This document shows positions 52,082-62,500 of a stretch of DNA of 64,000 nt, in pieces. The stretch spans positions 62,001 to 126,000 of the forward strand of contig JADJPG010000014.1 in assembly GCA_016713365.1 (NCBI GenBank), written 5' to 3'. The position numbers were made by a program, and so were the translations under genes. This stretch comes from Verrucomicrobiota bacterium (lineage in GTDB: Bacteria; Verrucomicrobiota; Verrucomicrobiia; Limisphaerales; JADJPG01). The notes beneath the pieces were generated by a model. The model made no database searches and was not told the DNA's origin. It saw nothing but the letters and a program-made list of their open reading frames with translations. The stretch's first letter is position 1; each line of letters begins with the position of its first letter.

Positions 52082-53626
52082 TTACGGCAGTTTTAGTCGG
52101 TAAAAGAATTGTGGCGCGGCGGGTGGCGCCTGAGCGTGCCGGAAGAGGAAGGCGGAGTCTGAGCCGCCGATCTGGTTGGTCGTGGCTAGTCCGAGATCCA
52201 CCCAGTTGAGAAGATTGCTGGAGCCTTGGACAACGTAGTTGTGGAAGGGGGAACCGGTGAACTCGATTTGGAAGACGCCAGTGCCTTCCGGGAAATACAC
52301 GAGGTCGCTGGGGGGAGCGCTGTTCCAGCGGAAGGTGTTTGTGCTTCCAGTCGCGCGACCGAGGGAGTTGGTGGCGACCACGGCGTAATAGTAATCCCGG
52401 TCCGGTTGGAATCCGCTCACTGCGATGTTGGTGATGAAGGTCGAGGCGCCGGCGAAAAGGATCTTCACGGCCGACGTGCTGCCAAGGCTGGTGGTTGATC
52501 CCCATTCAAACCAGAAACGGGAGAGCAGGCCATTGGCATTGACGGTGGCTCCCAAGACGGCGCCGGTGGAACTGATGGAAAGCAGTGGTCCGGTTTCCGC
52601 GAAGGGCTTGGTTGCTGGAGATAGACGAAGCCTTAGTGCGGTTTCACCGGGCACGTAGGTCGGCGAATTGTCCCAGATCACAATGTAGTAGGTGGTGCCG
52701 GCCACGAGGTTGGCCGAAAGGACGGCGCGACCGAGTCCATTGTCGTTGCAGGCAAATTGATTCGCGGTTTGACCGCAGCCGTTGGGCAACGTGTAGATTC
52801 CGATCGCAGTGTCATCAATGAGCGTGCCGTCGTTTCCGAGAATTGAAGCGGTATCAGATCCCGTGGACAAGATGTAGCTTCCGGAGGCGGCGGGAGTGAA
52901 CTTGAACCAGACGTCTCGGGAGGCAACGGAGCCAAAGTTGGTCACGCAGGGAGGTGTCAGGTTTGCCGTGGTGGTGGCGAGAGTGGTGTCAATTAGCGGG
53001 CTCAGATAAGCGGCGGTGAGATTGGACGGAATGACGATGGCGTCCGCGCAGGTGTCATTCGCCGGCACTGCCGGCTTGCTGACCCGAAGCTGAAGCTCAA
53101 GCGATTCTTTGGCCACGGCTTCTTCACCAACGAACTCCGGAGAGGACAGGCGACCAACCCAGACGACGATGAAGTAGGTTGTTCCGGCGGTGAGGTTGGT
53201 GCTGATGCTGGCGCGAAGGGATCCTGAATCCTCATTGTGCGCGAACAGAGTGAACGAACCGCATTGCCCGGACGGACTTGTGTAGAGGGCAATAGTGCTG
53301 TCTGCAAATCGAGTTCCTGTATCCGGTCCAGTCGAGAAAGTGTAGAGACCGGCGTCCTGAGGGGTGAATTTGAACCAAACACTGCGCGTAATGTTGGTAT
53401 CGAATCCTTGAGTCGCCGGCAGCGGCGGATCGTTCGCGGTCGTTTCTTGGGAAACATCGAGGTCGAATGTTGTGTAAGGAAACCCTTGGTCGTTCGGAAT
53501 CAGAATGGCTCCGGCGCAGTTGTCGTAAGGTTGTGCACCATGCGCTGCGAACGTATCGAGCAGCAGAAGGCAGAGGAAAATCCAGATCGGGACTATCCTG
53601 CGGATGAAGGATGGGTTGAGTTGCAT
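52082..53626 (-). CDS. Exported protein with two PPC-like domains and fibronectin-like domain
   Basis: 514 residues. A signal peptide (about 8-30) is followed by two similar beta domains (about 35-165 and 170-300), each with 'SVWFKFTPQDAGLYTFSTG' or 'DVWFKFTPAASGSYILSTG' and 'AGTTYFIVVW' or 'AGTTYYIVIW', as in pre-peptidase C-terminal type domains. A fibronectin-III-like region (about 320-410, 'DRDYYYAVVATNSLGRATG') and the group's common tail ending 'FFYRLKLP' complete it. ATG 53626 is chosen for its signal peptide. It lies upstream of the 2473-residue protein on the same strand and probably shares its transcript and surface location. Confidence 0.85.
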   Translation of the reverse strand: MQLNPSFIRRIVPIWIFLCLLLLDTFAAHGAQPYDNCAGAILIPNDQGFPYTTFDLDVSQETTANDPPLPATQGFDTNITRSVWFKFTPQDAGLYTFSTGPDTGTRFADSTIALYTSPSGQCGSFTLFAHNEDSGSLRASISTNLTAGTTYFIVVWVGRLSSPEFVGEEAVAKESLELQLRVSKPAVPANDTCADAIVIPSNLTAAYLSPLIDTTLATTTANLTPPCVTNFGSVASRDVWFKFTPAASGSYILSTGSDTASILGNDGTLIDDTAIGIYTLPNGCGQTANQFACNDNGLGRAVLSANLVAGTTYYIVIWDNSPTYVPGETALRLRLSPATKPFAETGPLLSISSTGAVLGATVNANGLLSRFWFEWGSTTSLGSTSAVKILFAGASTFITNIAVSGFQPDRDYYYAVVATNSLGRATGSTNTFRWNSAPPSDLVYFPEGTGVFQIEFTGSPFHNYVVQGSSNLLNWVDLGLATTNQIGGSDSAFLFRHAQAPPAAPQFFYRLKLP

Positions 53627-54045
53627 CGGGAGGGAAGGGAAGGTTACGACGTTACGACTTTGATACATCTTTCTCGATGAACGGGTGACTCGAGAGGGTC
53701 TATACACCACGGGCTCCAGGGTTGCGAGTGGAATATGACGCGAGTGTCCCGAAATCAGCCGCTGACAGATAATTACTGTGCATGGCTTAATTCTCGGCAT
53801 TGGCGCCGGGAATCTTTATTCCGACCAGCGGGCGTAATCCGGCTCGGAGAGTCGTTGGTGCGAGATCCGACGGCCGACGAGTGCTGCCAAGCGTGCATTC
53901 CCAGCTGTAAGATCGACCTTCAAGCACCGAACCTATTGCGCGGGACGACCGATGTGATGGCGGTCTTGTCGCGGACATCCACCAGTTCACAAAGGCTTTT
54001 CTCGATGCTTGCCTCTCAAAGTTCTTCGACGTTACGCTGTCAACC
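53627..54045. other. Intergenic region upstream of bioB
   Basis: About 420 bp between divergent genes. No coding sequence is supported. It must hold the promoters of bioB and of the surface-protein unit. I saw no palindrome that I would call a BirA/BioR/BioQ operator. Confidence 0.5.
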
Positions 54046-55146
54046 ATGCAGAGCGCATCACTTGACCTGACCAAACTTGACCACTTGGATGAACTCGGAC
54101 GCCGCGTGCTGGACGGTGGTGTCATCTCCCGTGAAGAAGCCATGGGGCTGTTCAATCTGGAGAGCACTTCGGATATTTTTGCGCTGATGGCCTGGGCTAA
54201 TCGGATTCGCGAACACTTCAAGGGAAACAAGATTCACCTCTGCTCCATTGTTAATGCGAAGGCCGGTGCGTGTTCAGAGAACTGCAGCTTCTGCTCGCAA
54301 TCATCCTTCCACCAAACGGGCTCACCTCGCTACGGCTTCATCGATCCGGAACCGGTGCTCGAAGCCGCTGACGAAGCGAATCGCAACAATGTGACAGCGG
54401 TCGGGTTGGTTGCCGCGTGGAAGGGCCTCAATGAAGGTCCGATGTTGGAGGAGGTTTGCGATCGGATTCGGGAGCTGAAAGCCAGCGGCAAGACGCGTCC
54501 GGATGCCTCGCTCGGGATCATCAAGAGTCAAACAGTAGCGAATCGCCTCAAGGAAGCGGGGCTCGAGTGCTACGGCCACAATCTGGAGAGCTCAAAGCGA
54601 TTCTTCCCCCAGCACTGCACCACGCATACCTACGAGGATCGCGTTCAGACTATCAGCTACCTCAAGAAGGCCGGCATCAAGATTTGCTCGGGCGGAATCA
54701 TCGGGATGGGCGAAACTCGCGAGGATCGTTGCGACCTCGCCTTTTCGCTCAAGGAAATCGGCGCGAATGTGGTGCCGATCAACATCCTGAATCCGATCAA
54801 GGGGACGCCTTTTGAGAACAATCCGCCGCTGCCGCCGCTGGAGATTCTTAAGACGATCGCCTGTTTCCGCTTCATCCTGCCGCGACAGGAAATCATGATC
54901 GCGGGCGGCCGCACGGTGAACTTGCGCGACATGCAGAGCATGGTGTTCACGGCTGGAGCGAGCGCGTTGATGGTTGGGAATTACCTCACGACTCTGAATC
55001 AGTCCGTCGAAAAAGATCTCCAGATGCTAAAAGATCTTGGGCTCGATCCGGATTGGGACAGCCACGATTTTTCCGATCAGGAAGATGCAGGTTGCGGTTG
55101 CGGCAAGGGGAAATGCGAATCGGAACCGGCCGCGGCGGGTGCATAG
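54046..55146 (+). CDS. bioB: Biotin synthase
   Basis: 366-residue radical SAM enzyme that inserts sulfur into dethiobiotin. The 4Fe-4S/SAM motif CxxxCxxC is Cys76, Cys80, Cys83 in 'AGACSENCSFCSQSSFH'. 'YGHNLESSKRFF' and 'CSGGIIGMGETREDR' with 'VPINILNPIKGTPFE' match BioB, including the Cys and Arg used for the second cluster. After the normal end the protein adds about 25 residues with 'GCGCGKGKC' (Cys350, 352, 357), which ordinary BioB lacks. No other bio genes are near. It is convergent with the nitrilase gene. Confidence 0.93.
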   Translation: MQSASLDLTKLDHLDELGRRVLDGGVISREEAMGLFNLESTSDIFALMAWANRIREHFKGNKIHLCSIVNAKAGACSENCSFCSQSSFHQTGSPRYGFIDPEPVLEAADEANRNNVTAVGLVAAWKGLNEGPMLEEVCDRIRELKASGKTRPDASLGIIKSQTVANRLKEAGLECYGHNLESSKRFFPQHCTTHTYEDRVQTISYLKKAGIKICSGGIIGMGETREDRCDLAFSLKEIGANVVPINILNPIKGTPFENNPPLPPLEILKTIACFRFILPRQEIMIAGGRTVNLRDMQSMVFTAGASALMVGNYLTTLNQSVEKDLQMLKDLGLDPDWDSHDFSDQEDAGCGCGKGKCESEPAAAGA

Positions 55147-55183
55147 CGCGAGAGCCGTTTTGAAAACTTTCCGCGACGGGAAG

Positions 55184-55945
55184 CTACCGCATGTCGGCGA
55201 GGAACGGCAAATCGCGGCGGAAAGCTTTCAGTTCTTCCAGACTCACGTCAGCACAAACGACCGTCTCTCCGTTGCCAGCATCCGCTAGGATGTCTCCCTT
55301 CGGACTGATGATGAGGCTGCGTCCGTTGTAAGTCAGTTTCGGATCTGTTCCGCATCGATTCACCCCTGCAACATACGCCTGGTTCTCAATGGCGCGCGCT
55401 TGCAGGAGAGTTATCCAGTGCTGGATGCGGCCCACGGGCCAGTTCGCGATCACGGTGATCAATTGTGCGCCGCGCTTGGTGGCGGTTCGGAAATGCTCCG
55501 GGAAACGTAGGTCGTAGCAAATGAACGGTGCGACCTTGAATCCCTGCCACTCGAACAGCACAGGAGCCCGGCCGGCATCATAACAGTCCGATTCTCCGCC
55601 GAACGTGAACGGCTGAATCTTGGTGTAGCGGGCGAGTTCCTGACCTTCCGGCGTGAAAACGACCGATTGATTGCTGCCCTTGCCATTGGTCTTCGTCGTG
55701 ACAATTCCACCCAGCAAATAGATGTCGAACTTCTTGGACGCCGCCGCGAGGAAGCGTTCCGTCTCGCGTTCCCGACCTTCCCGGATCGCTTTGACGTTCA
55801 TGCTGAATCCGCTGGCGAACATCTCCGGAAGAAGCACCAGCGAGCCAGCCTCGGGCTTGGCGGCGGCGAGAAGGGATTCAACCTTTGTAAAGTTTGCAGC
55901 TCGGTTCTCCCATGCGATGTCGTGTTGGACGCAATAGATCTTCAT
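55184..55945 (-). CDS. Carbon-nitrogen hydrolase, omega-amidase-like
   Basis: 253-residue nitrilase-superfamily amidase. The Glu-Lys-Cys triad is Glu41 ('LLPEMFASGFS'), Lys109 ('YTKIQPFTFG') and Cys143 ('FICYDLRFPEHFR'). The 'CYDLRFPE' motif and length fit omega-amidases (Nit2/YafV), which hydrolyse 2-oxoglutaramate or 2-oxosuccinamate. ATG 55945 is chosen since it starts at the first strand (MKIYCVQHD). The aminotransferase gene 28 bp upstream on the same strand would make the 2-oxo amide, so the pair fits glutamine transaminase plus omega-amidase, often serving methionine salvage. Confidence 0.87.
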   Translation of the reverse strand: MKIYCVQHDIAWENRAANFTKVESLLAAAKPEAGSLVLLPEMFASGFSMNVKAIREGRERETERFLAAASKKFDIYLLGGIVTTKTNGKGSNQSVVFTPEGQELARYTKIQPFTFGGESDCYDAGRAPVLFEWQGFKVAPFICYDLRFPEHFRTATKRGAQLITVIANWPVGRIQHWITLLQARAIENQAYVAGVNRCGTDPKLTYNGRSLIISPKGDILADAGNGETVVCADVSLEELKAFRRDLPFLADMR

Positions 55946-55973
55946 GCCTCGTCTGTATTTATCTTCATCAGTC

Positions 55974-57140
55974 CTATTCACCAAGGATCTTCTTCAATCC
56001 ACTCACCAGCCGCCCGATGCCTTCCTTCGCGACTTCCCGCTGGAGCGCTCCATACGCCACCCGCAGATAACATCCGTCGGTAAGCCCGAACGCGGTGCCG
56101 GGAATCACGGCTACCCGATGCTCTTGGATGAGTCGTTCCACAATTCTCATCGGCGGCAGCTCGGTCTGAACTCGCAGGAGGAAATAAAATGCACCATCCG
56201 CCGGCGGCAATTCGCAACGGTCTCCGAGCGACGACAGTTCGCGGCGAACCACGTCACGGATCTCTGTGATGTCGCGCAGTTTTTCACGGCAATAAGCGGC
56301 ACCCGCCTCCAGGGCTCCGATCGCCGCAAATTGAGAGATGACCGGCGCGCAGATGAGAATCGTGTCCTGAATCTTCCTCACGGATTCGAGAAGCACTTCA
56401 GGAATGACCATGGCGCCGATTCGCCAACTGGCGAACCCGTAGGCCTTCGACAATGAAAAGAGGGAGATCGTATGCCCCGCGGCTCCGTCAATGGATCCAG
56501 GAGAGAAGTGTTTGCCGCCGTCGTACACGAAATGCTCGTACGCCTCATCGTGAATGTGGTAAACGCCTTGGTCCCGGCAGAGTTGGTTCACTTCCCGCAA
56601 GGCTGACTCCGGGTAGACGGCACCGGTCGGATTGTTCGGCGAGACGGTGACGATGGCCCGGGTGCGTGGTGTTATCGCAGCGCGGATTTTTTCAAGCTGG
56701 AGCTGATAGTTCGAGTCAGTGAGCACCAACACCGGGCGGCAGTTCGCCATCGCGATCGCCATTTCGTGATTGAAGTAATAGGGCGTTTGCAGAATCACCT
56801 CATCGCCCGGATCGGTGATCGCAAGAAGCGCGTTGATGAATCCCATGTTGCTCCCCGCCGTGATAACCAGACGATTGGTTGGTCCGATGGACACACCATT
56901 TTCCGCAGCCAGTTTTCGTTCGAATGCCGTGAGCAACTCCGGACAGCCGATGACGGGCTTGTATTTGTGATTCTCTCCGTCGGCCAGAAATCGTTGAATC
57001 TGTTCAATGGCCTCACGAGGCGGGCCGTATCCCACCACGCCCTGTCCGAGCGATATCGTGCCTGCATTCTGGCGAATCAATTCAGCCACCACCGGGATGA
57101 TTGGGGACTGAACTGATTGAATCCGAACAGCTCGTTGCAT
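55974..57140 (-). CDS. Class I/II PLP-dependent aminotransferase
   Basis: 388-residue fold-type I aminotransferase. The PLP lysine lies in 'LFSLSKAYGFASWRIGAMV'; 'VSPNNPTGAVYPESAL' and the Asp in 'IHDEAYEHFVYDG' hold the cofactor. 'GQGVVGYGPPREAIEQI' at the start binds the substrate carboxylate. ATG 57140 (MQRAVRIQSV) is chosen; a longer start is not conserved in character. With the omega-amidase-like gene just downstream, a keto-acid transaminase using glutamine (as in methionine salvage) is the likeliest role, but aspartate-type activity cannot be excluded. Confidence 0.88.
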   Translation of the reverse strand: MQRAVRIQSVQSPIIPVVAELIRQNAGTISLGQGVVGYGPPREAIEQIQRFLADGENHKYKPVIGCPELLTAFERKLAAENGVSIGPTNRLVITAGSNMGFINALLAITDPGDEVILQTPYYFNHEMAIAMANCRPVLVLTDSNYQLQLEKIRAAITPRTRAIVTVSPNNPTGAVYPESALREVNQLCRDQGVYHIHDEAYEHFVYDGGKHFSPGSIDGAAGHTISLFSLSKAYGFASWRIGAMVIPEVLLESVRKIQDTILICAPVISQFAAIGALEAGAAYCREKLRDITEIRDVVRRELSSLGDRCELPPADGAFYFLLRVQTELPPMRIVERLIQEHRVAVIPGTAFGLTDGCYLRVAYGALQREVAKEGIGRLVSGLKKILGE

Positions 57141-57363
57141 GGACAAGATACTATGCGACGTGGGACGATGATTTGAAACCAAAACGGGCAGATCTCTAAT
57201 AAAGCGGGCAACTGCCCAACAACTAGGAGCAGATAGGGAACGCCACGGAAATGTATGAGCTTGCCCGACTGTCCGCCGCTATTCGAGTGTCGAGCGTCGG
57301 CGAGCGAATAATATCTTGCAGCGGGAGTGATGCTTGCTTAGCGTTCCCGTCCACTTTCGGTGT

Positions 57364-57439
57364 GGGTTGGTAGCTCAGTTGGTAGAGCAGTGCCCTTTTA
57401 AGGCATTGGTCCAGGGTTCGAGTCCCTGCCAACCCACCA
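57364..57439 (+). tRNA. tRNA-Lys (anticodon UUU)
   Basis: 76 bases beginning GGGTTGGTAGCTCAGTTGG and ending CCAACCC-A-CCA with a fully paired acceptor stem. The anticodon loop CTTTTAA gives UUU (Lys). D-arm, T-loop (GGTTCGAGTCC) and encoded CCA are present. Its 3' end is two bases from the stop codon of the convergent apbE gene. Confidence 0.98.
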
Positions 57440-57441
57440 CT

Positions 57442-58497
57442 TTAGTTTTTGCTCCCAGTCGGCTCCAAGTATTTGGAAAGACTACGGGTTTCGACCTGCT
57501 CGATTAATTCCCCCGGTTTCCGAACCACATGAAGCGCAGCATCCCGTGCCTTCGCCACCAGCCTTTTGCCGGAGTCGGGCCCAAGGACGCTTACGGCCGT
57601 GGCCAGCGTATTGGCGGTGATGCAGTCCGGAGCCAGCACGGTGACGAGGCTGTGATCCGTCAGGCCATATCCCGTTTTTGGATCGACGATGTGCGAATAT
57701 CGACGTCCATCAATCTCCACGTGCTGAAACAAGTCTCCAGAGGTTCCGAGACCGGCGTTCTTCAGGAGCAAATGCCGTTCGGGTGGGGCGTTGGTCGCAT
57801 CGAGTGGTGCCAGGGTGATGCGCCAGCCTTGCTTGCCCGGCGGTGCCGCACTCGCCGCCATGTCGCCGCCGCCGGTGACGAGCGCGCTGCGAATGCCGTT
57901 GGTGCCAATTACTCTCAGGGCTTCATCAATCGCGTAACCCTTGGCGATGGAGCCCAGGTCCAGGCGCATGTTCGGGACCTGCAACGTCGCGGTTCGCGCG
58001 TGGGCGTCCAATCTCATTTTTCGCCAGCCTACTGCGTTCAACGCCGAGGCGAGCAAATCTGCGCGCGGTAGCTGTTTCTCGCGTCGCGCCTTTCTCCAAA
58101 GGCTGACCACCGGGCCGACGGTCACGTCAAACGCGCCGTCGGTTTCTTCGGCGATTCTTTGCGCGCGCAGGAGCACATGCCAGAGGTCGGGGCTGAGGCG
58201 AACCGCCTGGCCCTCTCCGGCGGTGCGTGACAGGCGGCTGAGTTCGCTGTCCGTGTCGTAGTCGCTCATGATGTCGTTGAGCTGGGCGATTCGAGCGAAG
58301 GCGGATCGCGCCGCGGCATCGGCGGCAACTTGGTTGGTCGCATACAGCACCATCCGAAACGGCAATCCCATCTGTGGCTGGGAGTATTCAAAACGAAGCA
58401 GAGTGGAAGGATCTTCGGAAAACGTCCGACACCCCAAAGTCGTCAGGCTGAACACCGCCGCTGCCAACCAATACGCATGTCTCGCTGCTTTATGCAT
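57442..58497 (-). CDS. apbE: FAD:protein FMN transferase (ApbE), lipoprotein
   Basis: 351-residue envelope enzyme that attaches FMN from FAD to a Thr/Ser of target flavoproteins such as Na+-NQR/RNF subunits. The lipobox is 'LTTLGC'. Family motifs are 'DTDSELSRLSRTAGEG', 'TDGAFDVTVGPVVSLWRKA', 'DLGSIAKGYAIDEALR', 'SALVTGGGDMAAS' and 'YSHIVDPKTGYGLTDHSLV', with the Mg-binding Asp/Thr near 'DCITANTLATAVSVLG'. No target flavoprotein is in the window. It is divergent from mscS. Confidence 0.92.
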   Translation of the reverse strand: MHKAARHAYWLAAAVFSLTTLGCRTFSEDPSTLLRFEYSQPQMGLPFRMVLYATNQVAADAAARSAFARIAQLNDIMSDYDTDSELSRLSRTAGEGQAVRLSPDLWHVLLRAQRIAEETDGAFDVTVGPVVSLWRKARREKQLPRADLLASALNAVGWRKMRLDAHARTATLQVPNMRLDLGSIAKGYAIDEALRVIGTNGIRSALVTGGGDMAASAAPPGKQGWRITLAPLDATNAPPERHLLLKNAGLGTSGDLFQHVEIDGRRYSHIVDPKTGYGLTDHSLVTVLAPDCITANTLATAVSVLGPDSGKRLVAKARDAALHVVRKPGELIEQVETRSLSKYLEPTGSKN

Positions 58498-58615
58498 GGA
58501 GAGGGAGGATGTCGCGGGAGGGAAGTGACGTCGAGCAGTGGCTGAGTAGTATCTTCCGTCTTGCTCTGCGCGGGAGGCTCATTAGCCTTGCGGGGAACGT
58601 AATTTCGAACTTCGC

Positions 58616-59467
58616 ATGGAAACAAATACGATTGCCTCAGCCACCCAACAAATTTCTCAGATTAAAGAGAAGGGAATTGATTTTCTCTACCAGCGCGGAC
58701 CGAACCTGCTTGGCGCGATCATCATTCTCGTGGCCGGGTATATGGTCGCTCGGTTTCTCTGTCGGTTGCTTGGCAAATGGCTGGAGAAACGCCATCTGGA
58801 GCCACCTGTTCGGATGTTGCTGACGCGTCTGGTGTGGCTGGTGATCATGGCGTTGTTTGTCATGGTGGCGCTCGGGACGTTGGGAATTGCTGTCGGTCCG
58901 CTCATTGCGCTGATGTCCGTGGCGGGCGTGGGCGTGGGCCTGGCCATGCAAGGCGTGTTGAGCAATCTCGTCGCCGGCTTGCTCATCATTTTCACGAAGC
59001 CGTTCCGGGTCGGGGAATACATCGAAATCATTGGGTGCGCCGGCCAGGTCAACACGATTGACATGTTCACCACCGTGCTGGTCCACCCGGATCGTTCACG
59101 GGTCGTCATCCCGAACCGCAAGATTGTGGGAGAGGTGTTGCACAACTACGGGAATATTCGCCAGCAGAACATTTCAATCGGAGTTGCGTACAGCACGAAT
59201 CTGCCCGCGGCGATTGCGGTCATCAATCAAGTCCTCATCGCCAATCCGCGCGTCCTCAAGGATGTTCCGCCGGTCGTGGTGGTCGGAGCATTTGCTGATT
59301 CCTCGATTGAGATCCTCGTGAAGCCATGGACTTCGGTGAATGATTTCGGCTTGGCGGCGGCTGAAATCAAGCTCGCGATTTTGGAGTCCTTCCGAAGCAG
59401 CAAAATCGAGATTCCCTTCCCTCAGCGCGAGATTCGAGTGTTGAACGCTGGCTCCTCGAAGTTGTAG
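58616..59467 (+). CDS. mscS: MscS-type mechanosensitive ion channel
   Basis: 283-residue channel that opens on osmotic downshift. Three helices (about 28-50, 66-93, 95-128) precede the pore helix 'GVGVGLAMQGVLSNLVAG', with the Gly/Ala packing typical of MscS TM3. The beta domain follows ('FRVGEYIEI', 'TVLVHPDRSRVVIPNRKIVG'), then the alpha/beta vestibule domain. Length matches the basic E. coli-type MscS (286). It stands alone. Confidence 0.92.
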   Translation: METNTIASATQQISQIKEKGIDFLYQRGPNLLGAIIILVAGYMVARFLCRLLGKWLEKRHLEPPVRMLLTRLVWLVIMALFVMVALGTLGIAVGPLIALMSVAGVGVGLAMQGVLSNLVAGLLIIFTKPFRVGEYIEIIGCAGQVNTIDMFTTVLVHPDRSRVVIPNRKIVGEVLHNYGNIRQQNISIGVAYSTNLPAAIAVINQVLIANPRVLKDVPPVVVVGAFADSSIEILVKPWTSVNDFGLAAAEIKLAILESFRSSKIEIPFPQREIRVLNAGSSKL

Positions 59468-59534
59468 TCGGACGTTAACACCCGGCATGAGTCGCGGGTG
59501 GGTTCAGTCCGGCTCCCAAAGTGCTTTGCAGAGA

Positions 59535-62500
59535 TTACTCTCCGATCACCACGAGGCTGCTCAGGTTGGTGCCAAGCATAAAGCCTGAGCCGCCATTTTG
59601 CTTTTGCAGCAGAGCACCCGAGAATTTCAATGCTTTGCCGGTATCGGGACTCGTTACTGAGCCGGTGAATAGCCCGCTCGATGGGTTCACCTTCAGGGAC
59701 AGTTTGTTCTCGCTCAAGTTGGTGATCTTGTTCTTCGGTCCCCAGGAAATGTCGTTGCTGAACGGGGTGGTCAGGTTTCCGGCGCTAAAGGCGATGGTGG
59801 TGTCGGTAAGCTCAAGAAGTGTTCCATTGGGATCTTCCGGCCGCACGAACGATGAGCCGACGGCGAGAGTTTCATTGGTAAAGCCCGAATTGTAGAACTT
59901 GCTCTTCGGCTGGGCGGTTTTGATCCAACTAAACAACCCGGTCAGGTCGTCGGTGGGCCGGTCGGCGAAGGTCATCCAGCTGATAATCGTGGTGCCGGGC
60001 AGGGCGGCGTAGACCGGCCATTGTCCGAGCGCAGAGATGGGGGTCTTGCTGGAGAACTTCGTGCCGTCGGCGAGGGTGCCGGTGAGCGATGCCAGGCCGT
60101 TTGCATCCACCTTGATGGTACCGAAGCCATCGCCTTCCGGACCGTCAGCTGAATCGTTCTGGCCGGGGAGAATCAGCGTGTAGTTGCCGGCGAGAGCGCA
60201 GGGATTGGTCTTCGCGTTGAAGATGTTTCGGTCGGCCATCAGCGGGGCTTCCCAAGAGCCGTCAGTCACGCGGCCGACGACTTGATTGGAACTGCTGCCG
60301 AAATCCAGTTCCACCGTGAGGGCGTTCGTTCCTTTACGGACAATGGTATTCGTTCCCTTTTGTTCGAGGTCGAGCGCGCCGCTGATTGAGTAGTTCGCCG
60401 CACCGATGCGGAGTTTACCAGTGTAGGTTCCACGTTCCGTTGGAGTGAGGGAGATGCTGCCGGAGCTGTGTGAGCGCACCTCGGCCACTTCGTAGAACAG
60501 GCCGTTATAGAGGCCCTTGCGTTCCACATACGGGTTGTTGGTGAAGGTAACTTCCAGCACGAGATTTGAGGTCATCACAAAGGTGATGTTCGGAGTGGAG
60601 GACGTCGCGCCGCGGCCCCAGCGCACAAAGACTTCGTCGGAGGCCGGAATGGCGGCGATGGTGTAAATCTTTCCGACCGTCAGTTGCGCTCCGTCGAGTT
60701 GAGGCTTGATGGTGCCGCGACCATTTCGGCGAACGGACAGCTGTGAGGAGGGAGGCGTGCCGACCTGGATGTTCAGCTGCATTGAACGGCGGGTGAGAAC
60801 TTTGCCGTCGTTGACGCTGAGATTGATCATCACGTTGCCGCTCTTTCCGGGAACCGGTTTGCACTTCATCACGCGATTGGAGCCGCTGCCGGAGAACGAG
60901 ATGTTCGCGTCGGGAAGCACCGTCGCGTTCATGGATGCCGCGGTGAGAATCAAATCCTCAGGGCGCGATTCACGATCGGTGATCGTGACGGGGACCTCTG
61001 CTTCGGCGTAGGACTCCGCGATCAAACTCGCTGGCGTGGCGAGGACCGGAGGCGTGTTGCCTGTGCCGACGATGATCTGGAATGAGGTGGAGGAGCCCAA
61101 AGAACCGTCGGATACAAAAATGGTGATGATGGCCGTCCCGGATTTCAGAGTGGCTGGTGTGACTGTCACAGTCCGGTTGGCGCCCGATCCGCCCAACGCA
61201 ATGTTTTCGTTCGGAATCAGCGCCCCATCTGACGAACTGGCCGCGACCGTGATATTGTCAGCAGGAATTTCCAAATCTGAAACGATGAAGGGAATGGCGA
61301 CGGTCGGGGTGTTCTGTTCCACGACTTGATTCGCGATGGCGGAGATCGTCGGAGCGTCGTTGGCGCCCTGCACGATGACGCCGAACGTGCGGGTGACGAG
61401 GTAGTCCAGCGATTGCCCGTCGTTGACGGTGACAATGATGGTGGCGGAACCATTCACGTTGCTGACGGGCGAGAACGTGAGGGTTCCGGTGCTGCCTGGA
61501 CTCGTATAGTCGATGGTTGGGTGGGGGATGACGCTTGGGTTGGCTGAAATCGCCGATACGATGAGCGTTTGGTTTACGTCGTTGGTGCTGCCGGTGCTGA
61601 TGCCGGTGAGCGGAATGACATGCGGACCTGAATCCTCGTTCACGAACATGCTTGCAATCGGATCGAGTGTCGGCTGGCTGTTCGGCGGAACCACAGTGAG
61701 CACAAAACTGTCGGACGAGCTTGCGCCATTCGTGTCGTAGACCGTGTAGGTAATGACGGTGAAGCCGTGCTGGCCGCGCGTCGTCATGATGCTCGTCGTG
61801 CGATTCGATCCGGTGCCGCTCATCACGATGTCATTCGTGAACACGAGTGAAGGATTGGAAGAATGGACGCCGACGCGGAGGAGGTCGGCCGGGGTTTCGA
61901 AGTCGCCGATGGTGAACGGAACACTGGCGACGACGCCGTTCATCGAAATCGTGCGATCCGGGAAATCAGTGATGGTGGGAGCGGCGTTGGCTCCGCTGAC
62001 TGTGACGGTGAAGGAGCGGACGGCCAGATTGTCAGTCTCCGCGCCGTCATCCACGATCACGGTGATCGTGGCGGTTCCAAAGGAGTTCTCCGCGGCGATG
62101 AAGGCGATGGTGCCTGAGCCGTTGGGCGAGAAATAGGTCACGGTCGGGTCCGGGATGAGGTCCGGATTGCTGGACGTGGCAGTAACGACCAGCGTCTGAT
62201 TTTCGTTCGCGGCGCCGGAGAAGATTCCAAGAACGGGCACGGTCTGAATCGGGGCGTTCTCGGAGATGGTCAAGTTTTCGAAAGAGTCGAGCGTGGGCGC
62301 GTCGTTCACCGGGTTAACCGTGACGGTGAATGTCCGCGTCACCGTACTGTTCTGCGCTTGCCCGTCGCTGACGGTGACAGTGATCGTTGCGGCGCCGAAT
62401 GCGTTTGTGAGGGGCGTGAAGGTCAGTGTGCCGGTGGCGTTCGGACTCGTGTAGGAAATCGTTGGATGAGCGAAGAGGTTGGTGTCGCTCGAGACGGCGG

